A stretch of DNA of 64,000 bases from NCBI RefSeq assembly GCF_000269965.1, contig NC_017219.1:1798001-1862000 (forward strand). Reading direction: 5' to 3'. This stretch comes from Bifidobacterium longum subsp. infantis ATCC 15697 = JCM 1222 = DSM 20088. GTDB lineage: Bacteria > Actinomycetota > Actinomycetes > Actinomycetales > Bifidobacteriaceae. The notes beneath the pieces are model-generated. The model worked only from the letters and a program-made list of their open reading frames with translations. It was not told the origin of the DNA and searched no databases. This document shows, in pieces, positions 50,904-61,071 of this stretch. A program made the translations under genes and the position numbers. Positions within the stretch are counted from its first letter, which is position 1, and every line of letters begins with the position of its first letter.

Positions 50904-51764
50904 ATGAACGAGAGCAGAAGCATTCGCGTGATTATTGCGGACGACCAGGAGCTGGTGCGTGCCGGTTTTGCCATGGTCATTGGTTCGCAGCCGGATATGG
51001 AGGTGGTCGGGCAGGCGTCCGACGGCGCCCAAGCCGTGGCGTTGGCGGAATCCTTGCATCCCGACGTGGTGCTGATGGATGTGCGCATGCCCGGCATGGA
51101 CGGCATTGAGGCCACGAGCCGTATTACCTCGCTCTCCGCCGCGCCGGGCGACGCGACCGTCTCGGCCGAATCGGCTGACGACCGGCCGACGCGCGTAATC
51201 ATTCTGACGACGTTCGATTTGGACGAGTATGTGATGGCGGCCATCAATGCCGGTGCCTCGGGCTTCCTGCTCAAGGACACCGAACCGGAAACGTTGCTCA
51301 ATTCGATTCGTACTGTATTCCAAGGCAATGCGATTATCGCGCCTTCCGCCACCAAGCGACTCATCGAAAAGATGATGCAGGACGGTTACGCGCAGCATGG
51401 TTCGCTGACCGGCGATGTCGCGCGCTCCGGTGCCGTGTACAGTTCCGCCGTCGGCGTCTCTGGCGGTGCGGCCGGCAACGGTGCCGGCTCGATGACCGGC
51501 ATCCCCTCCCCTGCCGGAGCCGCTTCCGACGGTTCCAATACGTCACGCCCAGCATACACCGATCCCGAACTGGATCTGCTTACCGACCGTGAACGCGAGG
51601 TGCTGGTGGAGATCGCCCATGGTCTGAGCAATCAGGAGATCGCGGACAAGCTCTTTATCTCTCTTCCCACCGTCAAAACCCACGTGGCGCATATCCTCGC
51701 CAAAATCAACGCCCGTGACCGCGTACAGGCTGTAGTCTTCGCGTACGATAACGGGCTGGTGTAA
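50904..51764 (+). CDS. NarL/LuxR-family response regulator
   Basis: A 286-residue regulator. Receiver domain, residues 1-150: VIIADDQELVRAGF (acidic pair), VVLMDVRMPGMDGIEA (phospho-acceptor Asp), ILTTFDLDEYV, GFLLKDTEPE (Lys). Between helix 4 and strand 4 lies an extra Ala/Ser/Asp-rich loop of about 20 residues. After a Gly/Ala/Ser linker (about 165-210) comes the LuxR HTH: LTDREREVLVEIAHGLSNQEIADKLFISLPTVKTHVAHI. It pairs with the histidine kinase and probably regulates the convergent ABC exporter. ATG 50904 is chosen; GTG 50895 is possible. Confidence 0.9.
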   Translation: MNESRSIRVIIADDQELVRAGFAMVIGSQPDMEVVGQASDGAQAVALAESLHPDVVLMDVRMPGMDGIEATSRITSLSAAPGDATVSAESADDRPTRVIILTTFDLDEYVMAAINAGASGFLLKDTEPETLLNSIRTVFQGNAIIAPSATKRLIEKMMQDGYAQHGSLTGDVARSGAVYSSAVGVSGGAAGNGAGSMTGIPSPAGAASDGSNTSRPAYTDPELDLLTDREREVLVEIAHGLSNQEIADKLFISLPTVKTHVAHILAKINARDRVQAVVFAYDNGLV

Positions 51765-51769
51765 CAAAA

Positions 51770-51793
51770 AAGCTCCCTCTGATGAGGGAGCTT
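51770..51793. terminator. Bidirectional terminator between regulator and ABC genes
   Basis: AAGCTCCCTC and GAGGGAGCTT pair perfectly around TGAT, preceded by an A run and followed by ATTG, between two convergent genes. Confidence 0.8.
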
Positions 51794-51799
51794 ATTGCT

Positions 51800-54655
51800 C
51801 TACGCTTCGGCCAAGGCTTCAACTGGTGGCGTTTTGACGGCTCGGCGGGCGGGTGCCACGCTGGCGAGGAGAGCGGCGAGCGCGGCGACGCCGAGCACCA
51901 CACCGTTGGTGGCCCATTCGAACGGGAACACGGTGTCGCCATACAAACTAAACACCATGTAGGATCCGAGCCAGCCGAACAGGGTACCCAATACCACTCC
52001 CACCACGCCGGAGACGAGCGAAAGCAGCAACGCTTCCACCGCCAGCGAGCGCCGCAGTTGGCCGCGCGTCATGCCGATGGCACGCAAGGTGGCGGATTCG
52101 CGTGTGCGTTCGATCACCGACAGACTCAGCGTGTTCGCTACGCCGACCAAGGCGATGAGCACAGCCACCGCAATCAAACCGACCAACAATGCCATCATGC
52201 CGTTGATCATGGTCTCCCATTGCGTACGTTCGGCCACCGGACCGGTCACGGTAACACCAGCACTAGCGGAGAACACATTCTGCACGTTGGTGAATACGTC
52301 GTTCAGCGCAACACCCGCGCCTTCGGCGTCAATACGCATAAGCATGATATGCCCGTCGGCCTTGATTCCACCGTTGGTGAAGTGGCTGGCGGCCACGAAG
52401 GCGACCGCGGCGTAGTTGGAGGCAATGCGGCGATAGTCCACCTTCCGCGGTTTGAGCGTCAGCGTCTGTGTGCCGCCGGATTGTCCATTGCCGTTTTCGG
52501 CGCTGCCGTTCGCATCATTACCGGACGGACCATTGGTGGCATCGGCTTGTGCTTCGGCCGCTCCAGCCGTGAACGTAACGCTCTTGTCCAGCGGAATATC
52601 CTTGCCTGTAGCGGCGGAATACTTGGGCATCAGTACGGAATCGCCATCAATGGTCACACCGGACAAATCGGAGCGCACCACCTTGCGCAGCGCGTCGACG
52701 CCATCCACGCCCACGACCAGCACACTCAGACTCTTGCCGTCGGCATCCTTCATGGTCATCATGCGGGTCGGCGCGTAGATACTGCTCTGAACGCCCTTGA
52801 CTTTGGCTGCCTCGCTGGCCTGTTTGCCAGTCATATCGGTGCCAGCGGCAATCATGTCGACGCTGTAGCGCGTGGTCAGCGCCTCGTTCATGGTTTGCTT
52901 GGCACTGGCGGCACCGGTGGCGATGGTGGAGACCAGCGTCACGCCGATAAGCAGTGCGGCACCGGTGGCGGCCACGCGGCGCGGGTTCTTCTGAATGTTC
53001 GCATGTGCCACTTTGGCGGACGGACCGGCCAGTGCAACCAGCGCGCCCACGCCGCGCATGAGCACCGGCAGCCAGAACGTGGCGGAAAGCACCAGTCCAA
53101 GGAAGATCAATGCACATCCGATGATGGCGGCGAGCAGCACCAGCGGATACTGCTTGTCGGCCATTGAATCACGTCCGGCGATTTTCTCGGACATCTGCCA
53201 TACAGAGAATGCGCACAGTGCCACGCCGGCCGCAATCAGCAGCATGGAAATCACGGCGCGGACCACACCGGCCCGTCGCGTGTCGGTCAGTTCGATGGGT
53301 CGCAACGCTTCCAGCGGGGTGACGGCGGTAGCGGAACGCGCGGAGCCTAGCGAGGCAATCACCGTCATAATGATGCCGAATGCCACCGGTACGGTGAACG
53401 CCGGGCGGGACAGCACCAGTCGCATGTTCATGTCGGTGGCCTGCATGATGCCGGACCGGCACAGCGCTTCCATAAGGGCGATGCCGAGGCCCACGCCCAG
53501 CACGGAGGCGATCAGTCCCAGCACGCCGGCTTCGAACAGCACACCGGCATACAACTGTTTCTTGTTCGCGCCGATGGTACGCAGCAGCGCGAGCGTGCGG
53601 CGGCGTTGCGCCACGAGGACGCGGAAGGTGTTGGCGATGACCAGCGAGGCCACCAGCATGGCGAGTATGCCGAAACTCAACAGGAATATGGTGGTGATGC
53701 TGGTTTCGCCCGCGCTCATGCTCGCGATGGATCGTTCGGCGTATGAGGCTCGGGACTGGACGCTGAAATGCTTGGGGAGCAGGGCGTTGATCTGTGCGAC
53801 CGCGGCCGTCGCGGCCGCATCGCCCGCACCATCGATGTCGAGGTAGATCATGCTGGCGGGCAGTTCGTTGAAATCGTCGCCGCCTCCCATCGCGGCGATC
53901 ACGTTGTCGGAGAGCACGGAGGCGCCGCCGTAGTAGGGGTAGGCACCGTTCGGATCGTCGGTCAGGCCGACCACGCGCACGGTCATGCCGGAGTCGGCGG
54001 CCGTGTCGGTGCCGTCGGATGGGGCGGACGCGCCGGACGCGGCATCGGAATCACCGTCGTGCGAGCTCGCGCCATCGGCGTTCTGGGCCGACTCATCACC
54101 AGCGTCACCGGTATTACCGGCCGAATCGCCGGTCTTGCCCGCATACTGCGCCGCCTGCGAGTTGACGGTCACACGGTCCCCTACCTTGACGCCGAGCTGG
54201 TCGGCCACGGACTTGGTCAGGGCGATCTCGTTGCTGTCCGCCGGCTGGTCTCCTTGCGTGATGGTGACCGGCAGCAGCGTGCGTTTTGTGGCGGTGGTGA
54301 TGACGTAGCTGTTGGCATGCTTGTTGCCACGGGTTACGGTCACAGGACCCGCGTAGCCGGCACGTGCGTCCTTGACGCCTTTGGTGGCGCGGATGCGGTC
54401 AAGCTGGAAGTCGTTAACCGTGCGCGTGTAGATGTAGTCCTGGTCCTTATCGGTCAGGTCCTTGCCGCTATCCGGGCTGATCACGTAGTTCGCGCCGCCG
54501 AGCTGGGCGGTGTTCTGGGCGGCAAGCGCATCGTTCATCGCGTTGCCGAATAGGAAGGTAGCGGCGATGAACGCAGCGCCGATCAGGATGGCGATGCCTG
54601 CCGGAATTAGCATCCTGGCGCTTTTCTTCATAAGTTTCAGAGTGATGGAAAACAT
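51800..54655 (-). CDS. FtsX-type ABC transporter permease
   Basis: A 951-residue permease of the MacB/FtsX kind with two FtsX domains. N-terminal TM at about 15-40 (MLIPAGIAILIGAAFIAATFLFG), an extracytoplasmic part to about 340 containing an Ala/Asp/Gly-rich low-complexity stretch (about 195-235), three TM helices (IFLLSFGILAMLVASLVIANTFRVLVAQRRR and following), then a second set ending GVVLGTLFGWLGSYMV and APARRAVKTPPVEALAEA. The motif RRRTLALLRTIGANKKQL is a typical FtsX coupling helix. It pairs with the ATPase encoded 28 bp upstream. Such systems export peptides or lipids or resist antimicrobial peptides. Confidence 0.9.
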   Translation of the reverse strand: MFSITLKLMKKSARMLIPAGIAILIGAAFIAATFLFGNAMNDALAAQNTAQLGGANYVISPDSGKDLTDKDQDYIYTRTVNDFQLDRIRATKGVKDARAGYAGPVTVTRGNKHANSYVITTATKRTLLPVTITQGDQPADSNEIALTKSVADQLGVKVGDRVTVNSQAAQYAGKTGDSAGNTGDAGDESAQNADGASSHDGDSDAASGASAPSDGTDTAADSGMTVRVVGLTDDPNGAYPYYGGASVLSDNVIAAMGGGDDFNELPASMIYLDIDGAGDAAATAAVAQINALLPKHFSVQSRASYAERSIASMSAGETSITTIFLLSFGILAMLVASLVIANTFRVLVAQRRRTLALLRTIGANKKQLYAGVLFEAGVLGLIASVLGVGLGIALMEALCRSGIMQATDMNMRLVLSRPAFTVPVAFGIIMTVIASLGSARSATAVTPLEALRPIELTDTRRAGVVRAVISMLLIAAGVALCAFSVWQMSEKIAGRDSMADKQYPLVLLAAIIGCALIFLGLVLSATFWLPVLMRGVGALVALAGPSAKVAHANIQKNPRRVAATGAALLIGVTLVSTIATGAASAKQTMNEALTTRYSVDMIAAGTDMTGKQASEAAKVKGVQSSIYAPTRMMTMKDADGKSLSVLVVGVDGVDALRKVVRSDLSGVTIDGDSVLMPKYSAATGKDIPLDKSVTFTAGAAEAQADATNGPSGNDANGSAENGNGQSGGTQTLTLKPRKVDYRRIASNYAAVAFVAASHFTNGGIKADGHIMLMRIDAEGAGVALNDVFTNVQNVFSASAGVTVTGPVAERTQWETMINGMMALLVGLIAVAVLIALVGVANTLSLSVIERTRESATLRAIGMTRGQLRRSLAVEALLLSLVSGVVGVVLGTLFGWLGSYMVFSLYGDTVFPFEWATNGVVLGVAALAALLASVAPARRAVKTPPVEALAEA

Positions 54656-54683
54656 GGGGGTGTCCTGTCTCTCGCTTTCCGGC

Positions 54684-55598
<915 letters not shown>

Positions 55599-55746
55599 AA
55601 TGTCTCTCCATATTTGGCCGGGCCTTATGCCCGGATGACGATTCCAACTTATGAAGAAATAACGGCGCGCCCCATCGTGCGCCAGACTGAATTGGGCGGT
55701 CGGCCACGCGCCGGCCCTCATCCTTGAGGATTATGTCGTCTCAGGT

Positions 55747-55916
55747 CTCACACTATTCATGCCTCTGCGCAAACAGTGTGAGGCCAACCGAATATAAAAC
55801 GAACAACGACATCCGACAATCGGCGAAATATCGCGGATTGTCAACATGTGTGATTGGGTGATGATGTGCGTTTGCCTCACACATTTTTTTGGCGACGGTC
55901 ATTTTTGTGTGAGGCA
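55747..55916 (-). promoter_or_regulatory. Two inverted repeats of CTCACAC upstream of the ABC operon
   Basis: CTCACACT (55747-55754) pairs with AGTGTGAG (55775-55782); TGCCTCACACA (55873-55883) pairs with TGTGTGAGGCA (55906-55916). The four half-sites share CTCACAC and lie 150-320 bp upstream of the ABC start, in A+T-rich DNA. They look like operator half-sites, possibly for the linked response regulator. Confidence 0.55.
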
Positions 55917-56077
55917 TACAGACGCAAGAAAGCCCGCACTGCATGACGTCAGTGCGAGCTTCCTACTCCTTGGGTCAAGCGATCAGGCGGAAGGCACCCC
56001 ATGCGGCTCGATGATTCGCGATGCACCCCATTAGCATCGCGCCCCTTCTCATCGGGCTGTCAACCTTTCTGTCGACC

Positions 56078-57394
56078 TCACTTGGCCAAGCCGGAAGCGC
56101 GAAGGGCTTCGAAGCCGCCCTTCAGGTCATCGAGGATGTCCTCGATGTTCTCGGTGCCGATGGACAGGCGGATGGTGCCCTGGTGAATGCCCTGGTCCTC
56201 GAGCTCTTCCAAGGTCTCCTGGGAGTGCGTGGTGGAAGCCGGGTGGATGACGAGGGACTTTGCGTCGGCCACATTGGCAAGCAGAGAGAACAGGTGCAGA
56301 TTGTCGATGAAGACGCGAGCCGCATCCTTTCCGCCCTTGATATCGAAGGTGAAGATGGAGCCTGCTCCGTTCGGGAAGTACTTCTCGTACAGGTCGTGAT
56401 CCGGACGGCCCGGGATGGACGGGTGGGAAACGGACTCGACTTCCGGCACGGTCTGCAGGTACTCGACGACCTTCAGCGCGTTCTGGACGTGGCGCTCAAC
56501 ACGCAGGGACAGGGTTTCGGTGCCCTGCAGCAGCAGGAAGGCGGCGAACGGGGACAGGGTGGCACCGGTATCGCGCAGCAGGATGGCGCGGATACGGGTC
56601 ACGAAGGCGGTGCCGCCGAGAGCCTCGTAGAAGTTCAGGCCATGGTAGGAGGGGTCCGGCTCGGTCAGGGTCGGGAACTTGCCCGGAACCGCATTCCAGT
56701 CGAAGTTGCCGCCTTCAACAATCACACCACCCAAAGTGGTGCCGTGGCCGCCGATGAACTTGGTGGCGGATTCAACCACCACGTCGGCGCCGTGCTCCAG
56801 CGGGCGGAACAGGTACGGGGTGGCGAAGGTGTTGTCCACGATCACCGGCAGGTTGTGCTTGTGGGCGATTTCGGAGATTGCCTCGAAATCCGGCAGATCA
56901 GCGTTCGGGTTGCCGAAGGTCTCGAAGTAGACGAGCTTGGTGTTCTCCTGAATGGCATCCTCGAACTCCTGCGGGTTCTCGGCGGAGACGAAGGTGGTGG
57001 TGATGCCGTCGCGCGGCAGGGTGTGGCGCAGCAGGTTGAAGGTGCCGCCGTAGATGTTCTTGGCGGCGACGATGTGATCACCGGACTGGGTGATGTTGCG
57101 CACCGCGTATTCCACGGCGGCTGCACCGGAGGCGACGGCAAGGCCTGCGGTACCACCTTCAAGGGCGGCGATGCGGTCCTCAAAGACACCCTGGGTGGTG
57201 TTGGTCAGACGGCCGTAGATGTTGCCCGGGTCGGCAAGGCCGAATCGGGCCTCGGCATGATCGAAGTTGTGGAAGACGTAGGAGGTGGTGGCGTAGATCG
57301 GCACTGCGCGGGAATCGGTGGCCGGGTCGGCCTGCTCCTGGCCCACATGCAGCTGCAGGGTTTCAAAACGGTACTTCTTGTTGTTCTCGACCAT
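56078..57394 (-). CDS. metY: O-acetylhomoserine sulfhydrylase (MetY type)
   Basis: A 438-residue PLP enzyme of the Cys/Met metabolism family that makes homocysteine from O-acetylhomoserine and sulfide. Seen: [37 protein letters not shown]-type turn as [45 protein letters not shown] with the PLP-binding Lys in SATKF, and long insertions typical of MetY compared with MetB. AAGGAGA precedes ATG 57394. It stands alone; a GCACTG/CAGTGC hairpin lies about 120 bp after its stop. Confidence 0.9.
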   Translation of the reverse strand: MVENNKKYRFETLQLHVGQEQADPATDSRAVPIYATTSYVFHNFDHAEARFGLADPGNIYGRLTNTTQGVFEDRIAALEGGTAGLAVASGAAAVEYAVRNITQSGDHIVAAKNIYGGTFNLLRHTLPRDGITTTFVSAENPQEFEDAIQENTKLVYFETFGNPNADLPDFEAISEIAHKHNLPVIVDNTFATPYLFRPLEHGADVVVESATKFIGGHGTTLGGVIVEGGNFDWNAVPGKFPTLTEPDPSYHGLNFYEALGGTAFVTRIRAILLRDTGATLSPFAAFLLLQGTETLSLRVERHVQNALKVVEYLQTVPEVESVSHPSIPGRPDHDLYEKYFPNGAGSIFTFDIKGGKDAARVFIDNLHLFSLLANVADAKSLVIHPASTTHSQETLEELEDQGIHQGTIRLSIGTENIEDILDDLKGGFEALRASGLAK

Positions 57395-57869
57395 GGGTAT
57401 TTCTCCTTGGTTATGCTAGGTCGCGAGGATTTTTCCTTGCCGCCCGCCTGCCGTGTTCGGGTGGTTGGCGAGGTGTTGGTTATGAAGTTACGACGCTTGG
57501 GCCGCGCGACGCAAGCCGAACGTTATCGGGCTTGCCTATAGGGGCTTATAAAGCCTTGGAATCATTGACGTGAGAAACTGTCAAGAGTCACGGAAAAGTC
57601 GTTGAAATTATCGCGACACGCCGGGCCGCGCGCATGCGCTTTCACGTTCGACTGCGGTCACGGTGATATCGCTACCATGCCTTTCGCGCATGGCTCAAGT
57701 GTCCGTGATGATTGCTTGTTCCACCCGTCACCAAGACGGTTTGCCCGCTCGGCGATGACGTCTGTTTCATTTTTCCGCCGCCCGGTTACATGGTTTACAT
57801 GACGAACGACTACAGTCAAACATCGCCAATGAATTATTCCGCCAACATGGTGAAGGGGTTCGAACAGAC
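57395..57869. other. Divergent intergenic region, no gene
   Basis: About 475 bp between the divergent metY and pdxY-like genes. No gene and no recognisable riboswitch seen. Confidence 0.5.
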
Positions 57870-58742
57870 ATGACCGATGTAACACTGTATGACCGTGATC
57901 CGAGCTATATTCCGCGCGTGGCCGCCGTGCACGACATGTGCGGCTACGGCAAGTGCTCACTGACCGCCGCGATTCCGATTCTCTCGGCCGCAGGCTGCGA
58001 TGTGTGCCCGGTGCCGACCGCCCTGTTCTCGGCGCACACGCGCTATGCAGTGTTCACGTTCCACGACACCACGGATATTCTCTCCGGTTACTTGGATGCC
58101 TGGCAGAAGGAAGACGTGGAACTGGATGGCGTGTATTCAGGCTTCCTCGGCTCCCCCGATCAGGTGGCGATCATTCAGCGTCTCTACCGTGAATATCCGA
58201 ACGCGCTGCGTCTGGTTGACCCGGTGATGGGAGACGCCGGCGAAATGTACCCCACGTATACACCGGAGCTGTGCGAGGCAATGGGCGCTCTGGCCGATGG
58301 TGCCGACGTGTTGATGCCGAACCTCACCGAAGCGAGTATTCTCACCAAGCGTGACTATCCTGGCCAGAATATTGATGAGGCCACGGTTAACGAGCTGCTT
58401 GGTGCTCTGCTGAAGTTGGGTGCCAAGAACGTGGTGTTGAAGGGCATCGACCATGGCGATGGCAAAATCGTCAACTATGTGGCCAGCGCTTCCACCGGTG
58501 TTGCCGGCAAGATCGAGCTGGCTCATGAAAAGCTGCCATACATGATTCATGGCACGGGTGACGCCTTCGCATCTGCCCTGTGCGGCGCGGTGATGGCCGG
58601 CCGCGGCTTGGCCAAGTCGGCCGAAATCGCCGGCGAGTTCGTGCGACACGCCATGGTCAGCACCCGTGACCAGCCGCATTTCGAGGATCGTGGCGTCAGC
58701 TTCGAACTGAACCTTGGCGAACTCACCGATTTGGTGAAGTGA
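57870..58742 (+). CDS. pdxY: Pyridoxal/pyridoxamine kinase (PdxY-like)
   Basis: A 290-residue ribokinase-fold vitamin B6 kinase. Seen: AAVHDMCGYGKCSLTAAIPIL, CPVPTALFSAHT, YSGFLGSPDQV, LVDPVMGDAGEMYPTY (metal/ATP region), DVLMPNLTEASIL, and HGTGDAFASALCGAVM with the catalytic Asp in GTGD. It phosphorylates pyridoxal or pyridoxamine to give PLP precursors, salvaging B6 for enzymes such as MetY next door. It stands alone. Confidence 0.85.
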   Translation: MTDVTLYDRDPSYIPRVAAVHDMCGYGKCSLTAAIPILSAAGCDVCPVPTALFSAHTRYAVFTFHDTTDILSGYLDAWQKEDVELDGVYSGFLGSPDQVAIIQRLYREYPNALRLVDPVMGDAGEMYPTYTPELCEAMGALADGADVLMPNLTEASILTKRDYPGQNIDEATVNELLGALLKLGAKNVVLKGIDHGDGKIVNYVASASTGVAGKIELAHEKLPYMIHGTGDAFASALCGAVMAGRGLAKSAEIAGEFVRHAMVSTRDQPHFEDRGVSFELNLGELTDLVK

Positions 58743-58977
58743 CCGCACCTTGGCTCCCCTCTCCGCTCACTGGGTCTGACGTATTCAGCGAACAACTCGG
58801 CGGGTTGTTTGTCATCACAGGTAAGTCGGCTGGGGAGCCTTGGTAAACCTTCTGAACTAATGGTGGATAACCGGGTTTTCATCCACACGTTATCCACAAC
58901 ACGCCAAACCGCGTCATAGTATCCACATTTGCCGGTTGCGCTTGTGCTCTTACATAAGTAACCCGCACAGTGGAATC

Positions 58978-59481
58978 ATGAACGCTCTACCACCTACCCA
59001 GCCGACGACGAAGTCCGGCATCGACGCCGGTCTTGCCTTTCACCAGCCCATGCTGGCTTCACCTGATCCGCAGGCAACGCTGCCTTCGGAACGGATTGCG
59101 GCCACGATGGGCGACCGCAATCTGACGCCCAAACAGTTCGGGGCGCTCGGCGAGCAGTATGCCGCCGCGTGGCTGGAGGAACACGGTTGGACGACCTTGA
59201 GCCGCAATTGGCATACCCGTTACGGCGAATTGGACATCGTGATGCTCAATCCCGAGTACACGGTGGTGTTCGTCGAAGTGAAATCACGCCGGTCCATGCA
59301 TTACGGATATCCGCAAGAGGCCATCACGCCGGCGAAACAGCACAATCTCAGGAAAGCCGCCTGCGATTGGCTGCTTGACCGGCGTAATCGTGTGCCGCAT
59401 ACGGCAGTCCGTTTCGATGTCGTCACCATCGTGCTTCGGGTGGGCAGACCGCTCGTGCATCACATCGAAAACGCCTTCTGA
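58978..59481 (+). CDS. YraN family (UPF0102) nuclease-fold protein
   Basis: A 167-residue protein. The first about 45 residues are polar and probably unstructured. From there: LTPKQFGALGEQYAAAWLEEHGWTTLSRNWHTRYGELDIVML, with the family's G-E-LDI, then VVFVEVKSRRS with the E-x-K of the PD-(D/E)xK fold, and ITPAKQHNLRKAACDWL. UPF0102 proteins commonly precede comM and dprA, as here. Function is not established. Start ATG 58978 has only a weak GGA upstream; ATG 59107 is possible. Confidence 0.85.
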   Translation: MNALPPTQPTTKSGIDAGLAFHQPMLASPDPQATLPSERIAATMGDRNLTPKQFGALGEQYAAAWLEEHGWTTLSRNWHTRYGELDIVMLNPEYTVVFVEVKSRRSMHYGYPQEAITPAKQHNLRKAACDWLLDRRNRVPHTAVRFDVVTIVLRVGRPLVHHIENAF

Positions 59482-59535
59482 ATTCGTCCCCAAAAAAACA
59501 GCCACGTTGCGAAACACATTGCGAAAGGAGTAGAC

Positions 59536-61071
59536 ATGGCTATCGGCAGCACTCTCTCAGTCGGACTGATCGGCCTTAAGGCCTTCATCGTCCAAGTGCA
59601 GGCTTTCATCAGCCCTGGCTTGCCATACTTCAGCATCATCGGATTGCCGGATGCATCGTTGTCCGAAGCCCGCGAGCGCGTGAAATCGGCGTGTCAAGCC
59701 ACTGGATTCGGTTGGCCGCAAACCCGCGTGACCGTGAACATGAGCCCTGCGGCCATGCCCAAACGTGGTTCGTCGCATGATCTGGCCATCGCGGCCAGCG
59801 TCCTATGCGCGGCGGGTTCCATAGGGCATGATTGCTTGGAAGATACCATTGTGCTCGGCGAAGTGAATCTTGACGGCTCGGTGCTGCCGATTCATGGGCT
59901 GCTCCCGATCATGCTGCATGCCGAGGAACGTGGCGTGCGCAAAATGATTGTTCCCCATCGCAATCTTGACGAGGCTTCGATGGTGGATGGACTGGATGTA
60001 GTGGGCGTGAGGCATGTGGGTGAGCTCATCGAACTGATGGGCGGCGATGCCACCTATACGATTACTGATACACCGGTTGCCGACGAGACCACCATGGATC
60101 AATCGCCCACAAGCCATCCCAACGATTGTGGCGATATGAACGAGGTTCTGGGGCAGGAACATGCCAAATGGGCGCTGCAAGTGGCGGCGGCAGGCGGACA
60201 TAATCTCATCATGACCGGCCCGCCAGGCAGCGGCAAAACCATGCTGGCCTCACGTATGCCCGGCATCATGTGCCCGTTGAACGAGGCGGAACAACTGGAG
60301 GTGGCATCGATTCGGTCGCTGTGCGGCATACTGCCTCAGTACGGCATCACCGACATGCCGCCGTTCGAGGCACCGCACCACACCGCCAGCACGGCGGCCT
60401 TGGTGGGTGGTGGCAGCGGCATCGCCGTTCCCGGCGCGATCACGCGCGCGCATCGAGGCATTCTGTTCCTGGACGAGGCACCGGAATTCAGCGCACGCGC
60501 CCTGCAGACGTTGCGCGAACCATTGGAATCCGGGTATGTGGCGCTTTCCCGTTCAAAAGGCAGCACCTATTACCCGGCCTCATTCCAACTCATCATGGCG
60601 GCCAACCCCTGCCCGTGCGGATACTATTACGGCACCGGCGAACGTTGCGCTTGCCGGGAAAAAGACCGTATACGTTATTTCTCGCGATTGTCCGGACCGA
60701 TATTGGATCGTGTGGATATTCAGATGGCGGTGCCACCGGTCTCGCGCATTGCCGTGCAAAGCGAGCCAATCGGCGAGTCCAGTGCCGGAATACAAGCTCG
60801 TGTGATTCGCGCCCGTCAAGTGGCCAAAGACCGGTTCAGACAGTATGGATGGGTGTGCAACGCGCAAGCTTCGGGCAAATGGCTGCACGCCAATACGTCG
60901 CTGAAAGCGATGGAATTGGTCAATCGGGCCCTGTCCAATCATCAACTCACATTGCGCGGGGCCGATCGCGCCATGCGTCTGTCTTGGACGCTCGCCGATC
61001 TGGCCGGCCGCGTATCCCCCACCGAGCAGGACGTCCATCAGGGCATCGAAATGAGAACGAGGATGACATGA
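59536..61071 (+). CDS. comM: ComM-like (YifB) Mg-chelatase-family AAA+ helicase
   Basis: A 511-residue protein: N-terminal Lon-protease-like fold (ALSVGL.. FSIIGLPDASLSEARERVKSA), then AAA+ core with Walker A TGPPGSGKTML, Walker B ILFLDEAPEF, ANPCPCGYYYGTGERCACREKDRIRYFSRLSGPILDRVDIQMAV (Cys cluster and sensor), and helical end DRAMRLSWTLADLAGR. ComM is a hexameric branch-migration helicase that helps integrate transformed DNA. AAAGGAG precedes the ATG. It overlaps dprA by ATGA. Confidence 0.9.
   Translation: MAIGSTLSVGLIGLKAFIVQVQAFISPGLPYFSIIGLPDASLSEARERVKSACQATGFGWPQTRVTVNMSPAAMPKRGSSHDLAIAASVLCAAGSIGHDCLEDTIVLGEVNLDGSVLPIHGLLPIMLHAEERGVRKMIVPHRNLDEASMVDGLDVVGVRHVGELIELMGGDATYTITDTPVADETTMDQSPTSHPNDCGDMNEVLGQEHAKWALQVAAAGGHNLIMTGPPGSGKTMLASRMPGIMCPLNEAEQLEVASIRSLCGILPQYGITDMPPFEAPHHTASTAALVGGGSGIAVPGAITRAHRGILFLDEAPEFSARALQTLREPLESGYVALSRSKGSTYYPASFQLIMAANPCPCGYYYGTGERCACREKDRIRYFSRLSGPILDRVDIQMAVPPVSRIAVQSEPIGESSAGIQARVIRARQVAKDRFRQYGWVCNAQASGKWLHANTSLKAMELVNRALSNHQLTLRGADRAMRLSWTLADLAGRVSPTEQDVHQGIEMRTRMT

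Noticed and set aside
51782..53167. 461-codon plus-strand frame opposite the FtsX permease
   Set aside because: Shadow of the permease gene; His/Gln/Arg-rich reading without domain or start signal.
57395..57869. Riboswitch between metY and pdxY
   Set aside because: Looked for SAM- or B6-related leader structure; no recognisable conserved core was found.
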